In this document: positions 1 to 11,683 of the stretch, piece by piece
Numbering within the stretch: the first letter of the stretch is position 1
How the letters are laid out: every line of letters begins with the position of its first letter
From: Rotaria macrura
Lineage: Eukaryota; Rotifera; Eurotatoria; Philodinida; Philodinidae
NCBI GenBank assembly: GCA_900239685.1
Contig: OENT01000134.1
Span: forward strand, 3,004 to 67,003
Reading direction: 5' to 3'
DNA: 64,000 nucleotides
Notes under the pieces: generated by a model
The model's input: only the letters and a program-made list of their open reading frames with translations
Databases searched by the model: none
What the model was told of the DNA's origin: nothing
Translations under genes and position numbers: made by a program

Positions 1-1793
1 CATGGATGATTATTGCGATATATGAATATTGCGATATCAAACATGGGTAGCCCAATAGCATTCGAACGTAAATAAAACCCGTCTTGTTCGTATGCGGCAC
101 GTTGAAGTTCTATTTCTTGCAATGAAATATTAAGTTGCTCTAAATTATTTTGTTCGCGTAATATTATATGAGCAATCGTAAGATTCACTTCCGCCTCTGA
201 TGTTCGACCGAAATCATGATGATGAAGCCCAATGATTGGTGTCCTCGCTCGTAATAAGATTTCATTGATATTAATTATCCATGCTTTACCATCGAGCCAA
301 ACAAACCATTTCGCCATGGGAAACATTCGATGCCCTAACATTTTCATTGTTTCTGTTAGTTTAGCAGCGATACGAAATAAAGATCGGCTTAAACCTAAGT
401 CAATAAAATCCCATCGAATCTTTGAGCCTCGTGGGTGTTCTCTAGTTTTATAGCGCCGTTTGAATGCATTCCTGGTTTTCGTGTCAAGAAGAGCAACAAA
501 ACAAGAACCACGTGGTGTTGGACCTTCAATAGTGGGTAATGGGTCATAGCAATTTGTGGTTGAAGTATATACTATGATTTGGCATGTGTGGTTGCGTTCA
601 TACCTAACTCTGACTTTATCGAGTATCGTTTGAACAGCAAAACCACATTTAATTTGATTTCTATTAAAATAACTATTCGTCGAATATGATCGATAAAGTT
701 GTTCGCGATCATCAAAGGAATATAAATCACTAAAAGTACAATCAAATTGCTTGAGGGAGCATCTGTCTGACTTGTCAGTTGAAGATCGATGTGTATTCTT
801 TTCAGATCGTATTTGAAAGAAAGTTCCATCGTTAAAACACTGACGATTGTCCGATATGTAGCGTGCAAAAGAATGATTTCCATGTAAATGATAGAAATCT
901 TCTGATTTCTTCACTATTCTTGATTTATTATTTACGATTTCTGATTGAATATAATCGATCGTTTCTGATTGATCCCACCACGTAGCATCTTGAAGAAAAT
1001 GTTGGGAATCGTGCCAGATTACATTTTTAAAAGCTTGCGTTAGTATATCGACCCCTAGTAATGACATGAAATATGTTAACATTGTCTCGGAGTTATGTAA
1101 ATTCGAATGAATCAAATCTTCAGAGTTGATGATCATTGACCGCGTATTTCTTACATCTTTGAAATAGTTACTGAGATGCTCAGTTACAAATTTAGCACTT
1201 TGAATAGCGGTATTTAAAGATAAGTTCCGCTCGAAGGTAGAAAGTCTATTTTTTCGAATTGCATCTAAATATTGATAGACAACGGTCGCTTGAATAGATT
1301 TTCTCTTAAAATAAATTTGATTGATTTTTCGTCTACTAATTACTATAATTCGCCCGAGATCCGTTGAACATTTTGATTGACTGTGAAAATTCATTGTAAA
1401 CGGTAGGATATAAATTTGAATAAATCTATCGTTTTTTGAATCGGAAGATAAATAAACATTCTCTACAAGTTCACATTCATCATTGATTCGCGAAATTCGA
1501 ACACTTTCTAATTTTCGTGTTACTATCCATTGAATGTATTTCATTATTCCAGTACCATCATGCGTCCATACAGAACTGATTATGCGTGTATCAGGTGCAC
1601 AACTATTTGTTGGAAATTGTTGAAGGGGAATCGTCTGCGACTTGAAGCAAACGACGATACTAGCTTCATTAGATGATTTATATTTCATGTTCAAATGTGT
1701 ACAATAAAAACCAATATAGATACAGACGAATGAACACAGTAATAATCTACATAAAAACAAACGTTGGTGTGTAGAAAGCTTTATACATCGCAT
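1..1793 (-). CDS. TOD1/MUCI70 (DUF616)-like type II membrane glycosyltransferase-like protein, partial
   Basis: An open frame of about 597 codons runs from the ATG at 1793 to the left edge without a stop or any need for an intron; a TAA lies in frame about 70 bp upstream of the ATG. Residues about 12-31 form one hydrophobic segment (LFLCRLLLCSFVCIYIGFY) after a basic start, so a type II, probably Golgi, protein is inferred. The C-terminal third carries the DUF616 pattern: a YDPL core, GSCFVALLDT, an RIAAKLTETMKMLGHRMFP stretch, the acidic WFVWLDGKAW motif (IWxDGK in the family), a YEQDG block and a final IFIYRNNHP. These match plant TOD1/MUCI70-type proteins, thought to act as glycosyltransferases; substrate unknown. 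The end of the protein is outside the window. Lack of introns contrasts with most neighbours. Family assignment is from motif recognition only. Confidence 0.75.
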   Translation of the reverse strand, partial: MRCIKLSTHQRLFLCRLLLCSFVCIYIGFYCTHLNMKYKSSNEASIVVCFKSQTIPLQQFPTNSCAPDTRIISSVWTHDGTGIMKYIQWIVTRKLESVRISRINDECELVENVYLSSDSKNDRFIQIYILPFTMNFHSQSKCSTDLGRIIVISRRKINQIYFKRKSIQATVVYQYLDAIRKNRLSTFERNLSLNTAIQSAKFVTEHLSNYFKDVRNTRSMIINSEDLIHSNLHNSETMLTYFMSLLGVDILTQAFKNVIWHDSQHFLQDATWWDQSETIDYIQSEIVNNKSRIVKKSEDFYHLHGNHSFARYISDNRQCFNDGTFFQIRSEKNTHRSSTDKSDRCSLKQFDCTFSDLYSFDDREQLYRSYSTNSYFNRNQIKCGFAVQTILDKVRVRYERNHTCQIIVYTSTTNCYDPLPTIEGPTPRGSCFVALLDTKTRNAFKRRYKTREHPRGSKIRWDFIDLGLSRSLFRIAAKLTETMKMLGHRMFPMAKWFVWLDGKAWIININEILLRARTPIIGLHHHDFGRTSEAEVNLTIAHIILREQNNLEQLNISLQEIELQRAAYEQDGFYLRSNAIGLPMFDIAIFIYRNNHP

Positions 1794-2370
1794 GGTATAG
1801 GATGATAACGAATGCTGTTGCCCATAATTATTATACAATGATGGAATTTTTTGATACAATTATCTAAAGGATTGAAAAATATTTGCGGATATTTCCCACT
1901 TAGATTGGTTTCTATGTGAATAAAACGAGTACTGCGAAGGGGTCAAAACGAGATTCACACATTGTTAGTTATATCTCAGTATACCTGAAAATTTTGATTA
2001 AAAGCATCTCTCAGTGCCGATTGTCCACAAGGACATCATCGAGGTGACTCTCTATCGCCCTCAAACATACAATCATCCTATGAATTCATTCTGATATTCG
2101 AATGGTCGGCTACATTCAGTTACTGATCGAAGACGTACGAACGAATAAACTGATACAAGAAAATATCAATCAACTCATTGGTTCATTTATTAGATCGAGG
2201 CAATTTCCATGCCCATTGTCATCAGAAACGATGAATTCATCCATGACTTCTAACTTTCATCTAGCAATGGCTATTGTTCGATGATCTCGTTGATGTCAAG
2301 ATTGTGAGAATAAAATTTTCATTGGATTAGTAGCATTACCCCCACTGACTTCCTTCAGAAATGACTTTGG

Positions 2371-2385
2371 TGTGGGTGTGGGTGT
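2371..2385 (+). repeat. Short TGTGGG run (two and a half units)
   Basis: The bases read TGTGGGTGTGGGTGT. TGTGGG is the unit described for bdelloid rotifer telomeres; two and a half units is too short to be a telomere and may be chance or a small interstitial trace. A single unit also occurs near 38863. Confidence 0.4.
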
Positions 2386-3300
2386 TAGTTTCTGTTATTT
2401 TTGATTGAAAGAAGAAGAAGAACCACACCCTCGAACCTACTATTGTTACTACTCATCTTTCTTCAAATCTCGATGAGAAACCATAGCATAGTATTGAAAC
2501 TATAGCCAATCAATTAAATTTTTGTATAAAACTTTTAAATGGATTACGAATTTCTAATGAAATTTTAATTCATTTTTATAATCTAAATTTGTAAAAGTGA
2601 TCTTTAATTGAGAAGAAAATTACTTTGGTTGTTTTTACTCAAACTTTCGGAGTTATCTCTTAATACCTATAACATACGTTCTTTGAAATTAAATAATCAC
2701 GAATACTTCCAATTCGATATCGTAGTATGACGTAGACGAAGCAATAGGCTCCAAGCCTACTGGTAGCGTAGCCAGGGTAGAATATGGTAATTAATTTTAT
2801 TATAAGGATAGACACAATAAAAAAGATCCATTTATATTTGCTTCTGCCTTTTGAATAATCAATTTTCTTTTGAAAATATGCAAATCTTGAGTGGAGTATC
2901 ATTTTTTTTGTCCCGACAGCCACAATTTGTTGGGAAATTATGTCCTAAAACGTTTTGCAGTACAAATAAAAGTTGATTTCTTCTCATTAAGCAATGAATT
3001 TCAAGTTCTCAAGTCAATGTTGAAAGAATCAAAAATTAAAAACTATTGTTAATAGCAGATTCGTCGTGCAGCAGTTTTAATACGTATGCTCCATAAAGTA
3101 AAACAAACGATGGTTTTATTATCTTGTGAAAAATCTTGAGTAGATCTCTAATAATACTCAGAGGTATGCAGTTCCAATCTAATTCATTTTTATGTTATAA
3201 TCGATCTATCACTATCACACGTCATTTTTTTATTCTCAACTTTGATAAAAATACATGTGATTTGAATCGATCACTATTCATCTTTGCATAATGTTTGATT

Positions 3301-3326
3301 GATCTTACAGATTATTCTGTAAGATC
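3301..3326. repeat. Perfect 11-bp inverted repeat with 4-bp loop
   Basis: GATCTTACAGA is followed by TTAT and then its exact reverse complement. No gene end lies close, so a terminator or regulatory role cannot be supported. Confidence 0.6.
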
Positions 3327-4543
3327 TATATTGAAATCAACCGAAGTTCGTATGTTTTGATCTTTTAGTTGCTCATCCATTCATAGAAGACGAAAAATGG
3401 TATGTATACGATGAAAAATATGTTCCATCTGCTTCTCATCTACTATAGTTCTTCGATTGCTATTGCTCAGTATTGAGTCTATCTATGGCTCGGAAAAAAT
3501 GAGATTTAGACATGTAATTAAGTGTCTAATGCATGGATGAACTATCTTCGTAAATGCATTGTACTCTTCATCAATGGATATTGTCAGTATCAGCATTAAT
3601 CTGTTTCGGCTGAATAGACCATACCTTCCTATATCATTGGACTGTGATTTTGTCCATGGGATCTTTTTTTCAATGAATTCTGTTAACTTAGATCTATGTA
3701 AAAATGTTGGATCTTTAATCTGACTATTGTTTAATTTTAATTAATTAAAATTTAATTAGCAAATATCTCTCTAAACATATTAGAGTAGAATCTGAAATCT
3801 TAAGAATTGTCTTTGTGACACAAGCTGTACATATGGTGAAATTGCAGCAAGATCAGGCTCCAATTTTATTTCTTCGAAAAACTTTGTTTTTCGAGGAAAC
3901 AACCAAATTTTGCAATAAAATTTCTTATCTTAATGTCATCTTCGTGATTTTTGAGTATTCTGAACTTCTCTTTCGGTTACAGCAGAATGGTGTTTGTTGT
4001 ATGTTCGTACTTTGTCAGCATCGCTAACACCAAATAGACGCTATTTATTTAAAAATATAAACATATTCAGCAAAAACATTGGATTGATATTTCATAGCTT
4101 CAAGAGTCATGTGCAACATATGCTATTTAATTTTTGAAAATGGTCTTTCAGTTGGCAGATTTTTTTAACGCAAATGCTCGCAGAGGGAGTTGGTATCCTT
4201 TTTTGAGTCACGTTTTTTGAATCATAGCTCTGAGGAATAAGGATTCTTCTAGAACTATTCTTTTCAGAATATCTAGAGAAACTCAACATACTAGATAAGC
4301 CTATTGCCCAGAGATATATGCATTCGAATTTTGTGAAGTCGTGTCGCTATTAAATGATTTTAGCCATATACATTGGACTTTTCGATTGAATGATGTTGGT
4401 TGATTATTGAACTTTCATTAGTATATCGCTTTTTATCATACTAATTTATTAATTAAAGCAACGAACAAGACAAAGTAAAACAAATGCACATAGCACGAGA
4501 TTGAATAGCGTACAAAGAATATCTTTTTGACTTTGTAATCTTT

Positions 4544-7500
4544 TCAAGAGTAATCATTCACACTGATTCGAATTTTTTGTATTCGATCAGACAATGCATT
4601 TGTTTGTGTGTTTATAATTGGATATGACGTACGAGTTGATTGCATTGGATTTTTAGTCGATGAATTGATTTCATCATGGTCTATAAATGTAGGATTGATT
4701 GCAGTTGAGGTTACTCTAGTATTATTACCCGTAGATGGTTTTGCTGGAAGATTAAGTTGAATAGGACGTGTTAAACTATTCATATTTCTTGCACTTGAAT
4801 CATGTTTTGTTATCGGATCATTATGAGTTGTATATGAATGAGAACGTTGATGAAAACCGCGTTGAATGAAAAATATTTTCCAACAATCTCGTTTCGGTTT
4901 TGATAAATAAACATGAAAAAGAAATATGAAAATACCTTGAAAAGTATTCCAAAGACAGAATATAAATTCATGTATGAAGATGGGGCGTGTAAGTAGAAAT
5001 ATACCAAATAGCCATGTAAAATCTAAGTAAAAAAATGAACAAATAGACAAAGTAGCATAAATAGAAAATAGTATTCAAAGAAATTTTCATGACATACCAA
5101 TCGATACAAAGCAACAAAGTGCTGCGCCTATTTCGAATTTAGCTCGATCGTTTCGCTGTATCAATAGTGCAGGATCATGTCGATAGAGACTTTTCAGCAG
5201 AAATATAAAAAGTATTAAATTACATATAACTATAATTGATATTGGTACAAGTAAAGTAGCATAGAAAAGAATTTTATCATTAATCCAGCATCGATATTCT
5301 TCTATATAACCGCCATTTTTACCTATTAATAGAACTAAAATTGGATGTACGGCTGGTATTAGCCACCCGATAATAATAGTTTTAATGAAAAAATGTGATA
5401 TGTATGAATTTAATATTCGAACAAAATCCATGTATTCAATTATTGTCACAATTAACATCCACATAAATGATGCTAGCAAAAAGTAATGTAGAAAAAAACC
5501 AAATATATTACAACGATAATTATGCTGTGTATGCAATCGATCGGGTTTCATTAAACTAAACGGTATATAAAGACAATTAACTAATAAAATAGATAGACAC
5601 AACATGACTAATGAATAATGAAGACGATCTTTTTGTTTACATCTAAATACATAGATAATGTCGATTGATTCAATAGAAATGATTAATGAGAATATTACCG
5701 AAAAAGTGCATATGTTATTAATGTTATAGTAAGACATATTATTGATAAGCATATACCAAGATATGTTACAAATGTCAGTTGAGGCTTGTTAACACTTGAT
5801 GAATCTTTACTTCGTTCAGATTGATCTAACTAAATGAATCAAGCGACACAAGTTATACATTCGTTTCTCAATCAATTAGAACATGAGTCGAATAAAGAAA
5901 TCTCCTTGGTAGATTAGTTTCGATTCAGACGATGTGTTGTTGAGTCGAACTAAATGATTTCTATCCCAGCTCATGCTGGACGAAAAAAAGAAACTTTCAA
6001 TTCAAATTTCGCTTATTTCATGATAGATATGGTTAGCTAAACATACGCTATCACGTGTCTTGATAAACAGAAAATGTGCAACTCGTTTTCAAGACTAAGA
6101 TGAAACTCTTTTAAATAATAATTATAACTTTAAATTTCTATAACTCGATCGGGATTCAACCATAGAAAATGACAAAAAAAGTTGATGATTTTCTTAATTT
6201 AAATTGTTTACTTGAGTAGTATAGCTATAGGTCGAGATGGACACGTAAATATTCATGACGGCAATATGAGAATATACAATATCGAAAAAAGAATTGATTA
6301 TTTGTTTCATTGGTACAATTATTTACTAGATACTTCTGATAAGTTAGTACTGTAATATTGCTAGAATAGGAAATGCCGATGTTCTGCCTGGCTCGGTTAT
6401 AATTTGCTGACCAAACTTGTCATCCAAGAATCATGATGAATACAAACTAGAATGTTTTCGCTCAGTCCAAGTGAGTGTTTACACAGAGATCTTGCATCAC
6501 TTTCGAAAACAGCATGAAAAATGTTGCCTATATTGTGATAGTTGTTCTAGGATACATGCAGACGTATTCACCATGTATGATACAGATATTAACTCATATC
6601 AATCGACTAAAGATTAGAGAACAGCAATAATTTAGAGCAACCTATGTTACTCTATCTTTAGATAATATTCCTGTATGAAATAGTATATTGTCTTAAAACT
6701 TTAGGTAAAAACAAAGAAACTGTACACATTATCATTTCAAAGACAATATTTAATGAATCTCGAGTTGTAAATTTACAGGTGATTTTCTCAAGTGTTGTGT
6801 TCAATTTATGAGTAACCAACGTGGATGTTAAAGTTCATTGTGTATGGAATAGACTTTTCGTACTCGAGAAACATGTCCCTGGTCGACTATTGCACATGCA
6901 ATCAGACGTTCCGGCCGGTATCTCATATATTTAACATAAATAAATTGATTTAGAATAGCTTTTGTTATGGTCATACACAAAATCTAACTGATAAATGTTG
7001 AGAAAATTATTATGATTATTTCAACATACCAAAAGTAATGCAAAATGAGTAAGATGATTACAAGAACATTGAGCATAATCGTGAGCATATCCAATAAAAT
7101 GACATCCATCATCGCCTGTCCATGAACCATTATTCTTGTCAAATGACCAATAAACGCATGATAGATCAAACGAACGAAGAGACTGATCAAAATAAATGGA
7201 AATAAAATGAATGCTATTTTTTCTTTTCATTCAAAATAATTTTATCGTACTTGATCAAGTCGTATTTGAAATCTTACAAGATCACTCACTGCTTTGGTCA
7301 TTGTCCAATTAACTATTTTATATGATATCGGAATTCCAATTAATTGATGACCATTTTCATTGATTCGATGAGTTCTATTCATTTGTGGAAATAAATAAAA
7401 GTTTGAAAATATTGTTTCGATTATAAAATAATTATTGACTGTTATCGATTGTTCACGTAATTTTCGCAAATTAATTTGAATGATACTATTCGGATAATGA

Positions 7501-10500
7501 TCTGAGGTTTCTGCAAAATAAATCATACACTAAATTAGAAACTAAATGAATTTCTATTCTTTGAAAGCATAATTGTTAGCATATTGTCAATGGATTTAAA
7601 AAGCTTTCTAGTTATGGACAGTGGTTACAACGAGATTCTTACTATAGTCGATGAATTTTGAAACACTTTTATTTTCTCATAGTTTTATCTAATGCTTCTA
7701 GAATATTATTAGGAACTATTTGATAAAGTAAGTTAAAAGATAGTTTATATATGCTCTACGGTATTATACTACTGATAATTGCGAAGATGTAGCACATTGA
7801 TTAAGTAGTGTCTAAAGATTGTGTCGATCGTCGGAACACGTTCATACTAATGCTAACAAGAATTAATACTACTTATTAGAGATTATGCAAGGAATAATGA
7901 AAGAAATAAGCTTCGATTGGACATTGTATCCATTAATAGCTCTCACCATCGTTCAAGTACTCGAGAAGTTTAAATCAAAATGTAATACTTTCATGTCAAG
8001 TTATTTTCAATATACAACACACTAGTAAAATAAATTTTTTTTCAAATATGCTCTATTTCAAGAAGATATCATCTGTTTTAATTGAAAAATCATCGAGCAT
8101 TCTCAACATAGTATGATTTGCTTATGAGTAAAAATTTTAGATCGAAATTCTTTTCTTTCGTTTTAGTGTACGAAATAGAATGTCTTTTTTTCTCAACTGT
8201 AAATGACTTCGAAATGAATGTGTGAGTGTGGATGTGTGGGTACTATGGTGAACGAACCGCCTGACATCCAGATCCTGAACATTCTTGTTTTTTTTTTAAT
8301 TTTTTGGTAGAATAGATTATTCGTGAATCTCCAGTTGAGTGATTGACATTTTTACATTCGACCATAGTTAAGAGAATCAATATTCAACAGTAATAGTTTT
8401 CATTCGCATCGATATTTGAAAATTTCGATATTGAGAATGAAGTTAAAAAAACATTACGTTCTCGAAATTAAAATTTTAACAGACTACCGGCTTTTGAAAT
8501 TAGATTTAATCTTAAATCAATTCATTACGTACTTATTTGTTGATGAATATCTTTTGTTGTTTTTTCAATGAAAGAAGTAGAATGTTTTCAAAGCACAAGC
8601 TTACCTTTTTTTACAGTTTCGTTAACTTATCTCTGATCAAAACTTTGACTCAATGATGAAGAAATTTTTACTACTGCGTTTACTATGATCTTGATTACTG
8701 AGACATTCAACCTAGTGTGAATTTCTATTCAATCTACTTCAACATTTCTGTACGAAGTGTAATGTCCAAACAATGATACCAGATTCTATAGTAAACCATT
8801 CATCATCCCAATTAGCTTCTTCCCATTGATCAAAATGTATAATTGTTATTGATGTATTCATATTGTCATTGATAAATGAAGTTATTTGTTCGGTATCATT
8901 AATTTGAATTTTTGCTGGAAATAAATCAAGAAAATGAAGTAGCCTATGGATGATATCTATGAACAAAGATGCTTGAAATAATTTTAAAAAGAAACATTAC
9001 TTATTAGTTATTTTTTTCAATGAATTATGTTCAACATCAATTTCTCTTGTAACATTGATGATTCGATCGACAATTTTTAATACATCAACGGCTTGTTCAA
9101 TAGTAAACATGGGTAAAATGAGTAACTTTTCAAGTAGACTAGTGATTTCTACCATTGAATTTAGATTAGTTACAAAAGAATCTTTAAACGTTGACAAAAA
9201 ATTATCGAATAATTCATGTTCTTTATTTCCAAGTTCATTAAATCCAATAATTCTTGCAAAATATTTCAATCGATTGAAGTTAATTGGTTTCAAATCTGAA
9301 ACATTGTGAAATATAAAATTTCATTCATATCTACGAAAAACATTATGCTAACCATCCATTTGACATATAACGCCTAATGTTGGTTTCACACATAATATAT
9401 CATTTAATTTTCCAACTTGTTCGAAAGAACCAGTCTTATCTGGACGTCCTATTATTTCAACACATTGTTCATTACGTTGAAATACACCATGTCGTTGATT
9501 ATTTGGTTCGCCTGTATTCCATACGGTAGCTTTCTTTTTATTTTTAAAACAACAAATGAATATGAGAAAAAAGATTCAATCGAAAACATGCATCGTAACT
9601 AACTTTTTGTCCATCTAATCCCGAATAACAAAAAATTGTCGAATTACCAAATGACGTTTCAGCATATTCATCATCACACTATTACAATAAAGTGTGTAAA
9701 GACTTACTTATTTTAAAAAATGTATTTTACAATTAAACCTATTGAATTCTATGCATTGAAAAAATTGTTTTGTTTTTGGATGATCTACTGACTTTAAGAC
9801 AGGGAGATTTATCTGTTGACTTGTGAACATGTATTCGAACAAATTTAAATAGTTTTTTGTTCTCTTTTTGCTACTATTATTTGTAACGAGAGATTTAAAA
9901 AAAAATTGTTCCAGGTCGAAATTATTTGATTTTGAAATATGACTTGTTTTCATGTCAAAAACGAAGGTCATATGAGAGAGTATGCCGTTATTATGATGAA
10001 AATAGAAAGTTTTGTAAGGAGCGACCTTGATCATAAATAATCAATGTATCACCAATAGTGTATAGACAATTACATTATGATAAAATCCATGACACGACAT
10101 ATTCGTGTTTCACGTTAATGTGCCGACAATTACACATAGAATTAATTCTTTCAAAGTCAAGGTAACGATGAGAGCGTACACACATAAGAGCAGCACGCAT
10201 CCCTTGAGAAACCGTTGAATACATTGGTCAATTTAACTTCAAATTCTCGAGTAACTAACGTAAGTGAAAATCAGAAGTTATTTATTTAGGTATTATAAAT
10301 TATGTTCATTATTGTCTAAATGCAAATAATATGTTTTTCAAATATTTCCTATCGATGTACTGTAAGAAATTTAATCATCGCTTAGAATCTTATGAACAAT
10401 AAGAATTGAGAATTTTTACTTGTATTGTAGAAAAGAAAAAAGTATAAAATTGTATTCTTTTCGAAAATCTTTATTTTTCTTATCAAGTCTTAGTGAGATT

Positions 10501-11683
10501 TTTATGAACATTCAATAAAGTATCTTGATTCTAGCTTCAATACATTGTGAAAATCTCGTGGGACCTCGATGTACTTCGGTAATGATCAATGGTCGATCAA
10601 AACAATGCCGATAATAGCAAGAGAAAAACAAAACAAAAAAAGGTTTTATTTTACACAACGATAATATTTTCATCAGACAAGTGTCTGACATCTGAAGAAT
10701 GTATAAGAGTAATGTTTGCGGAAATTTTATGATTAATAAAAACCTTCAACTTATTAACATAGATTAATCTATTCAGGTGTTGGAAAATAGGATTCTATCG
10801 ATTTTCTAATCAAGCTTACATTTGTTTCATTTTGAGTCCATGTAATATTATTCGACCATATCCATGTTGATGATGACGTACCATTTTCACTTATATATCG
10901 TCTTAATCCAATGTAATATCCTCTTGCTTCTGGACATTGACCTTTACATGTTGCATTAACTAAATATTTACCGTAAAACATTGTTTACTAATGGAACTAT
11001 GAATAATATCTTACACATATTCATTTCTTTAAGTTGTTCAAGTAAAGATATATTATCAATAATAGCTAAGTGTAGTCCATGTTGTTGACACATCAATTGA
11101 GCTTGATCATATCGTAGAATTTCTGTAATTCTTATATAGCAAGTACGTCGAATTTTTCGTATAAATTTCCATGTTCGCATAGGTAATGGTGGATATGATG
11201 GATTGCTACATGCTGATTGTTCTAAATATTCATGTTCAAGTAAAAAAAAATTAATTCTATCTGTTTTGTAATTTACCATTCTCTTGTTGACAATCTGTTG
11301 TTTGTCTACAATACTGTTGACAATATGAAGGTAATATGTGTTGACGTCGATAGAAATTTCTTGGTTGTCGATAATCATCAATGCATGACTAAAACAAAAT
11401 CATATGAAATTGAATTGACCAAAAAATAATATTTGTTTCACTTACTTCACGTTTTGTTTCAATAATTTCCTTTGATTGTTCATAGTTATTCTCAATAGAA
11501 AGTTTTCCTTTTAAAAAATCATTAGAATCTTGTCGGTTGGTTTCATAGAATTCTATTGATATGAAATATTTATTAATTAATTAAAACCAAAACATTTATA
11601 TTATCATAGTTTTTCTTACGTGATTGTACAATGGAAATGCAAAACAATTGTAAAACGAACAATGAAATCATTTGATCTAACAT
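4544..11683 (-). CDS. Adhesion GPCR with N-terminal C-type lectin domain (13 exons)
   Basis: Exons (high to low): 11683-11620, 11552-11446, 11388-11277, 11221-11015, 10959-10820, 9678-9604, 9533-9353, 9295-9001, 8943-8780, 7510-7251, 7182-7026 or 7030, 5784-5098, 5022-4544; about 975 aa. A signal peptide (MISLFVLQLFCISIVQS) opens it. A C-type lectin-like domain spans about residues 95-295 with CYIRITEI, YYIGLRRYI, TWIWSN, the Ca/sugar-type motif GEPNN at 243-247, LNDILC and GVICQ. A GAIN-like region (300-590) ends in a canonical GPS, CVYWSF...GC...CSCNHLTHFALLL, with predicted autocleavage at HL/T (about 579/580). Seven membrane segments follow (about 600-865), including GWLIPAVHP in TM4, LDFTWLFG-type TM6 and LWNTFQGIFIFLFHV in TM7, then a Ser/Thr/Asn-rich cytoplasmic tail. 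All phases agree except exon 11 to 12, where the strong donor is off by one and a weak GTTGAA donor four bases later fits. Introns of 1141, 1269 and about 1240 bp break the gene; joining the lectin half at 10.8-11.7 kb to the rest across the 1141-bp intron rests on a GTAAGC donor and phase match. The alternative is two genes. Confidence 0.75.

Larger units (their letters stand above)
1794..4543. other. Intergenic, 5' flank of the DUF616 gene and 3' flank of the adhesion GPCR
   Basis: I see no convincing gene here. Short open frames (2102-2284 plus, 2660-2923 minus, 3815-4027 plus, 4107-4289 minus) have no recognisable domain, splice context or conserved neighbour. The stretch holds a short TGTGGG run and one small perfect hairpin, listed separately. 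Confidence 0.6.

Noticed and set aside
572..883. 103-codon minus frame
   Set aside because: A shadow in another frame of the long DUF616 coding frame.
2660..2923. 87-codon minus frame with a hydrophobic middle
   Set aside because: No family, no splice or start context; consistent with chance in AT-rich DNA.
9708..10034. 108-codon minus frame inside the long lectin-GPCR intron
   Set aside because: It has no lectin motifs and ends in a stop before the adjacent donor-like site, and the exon phases close without it.
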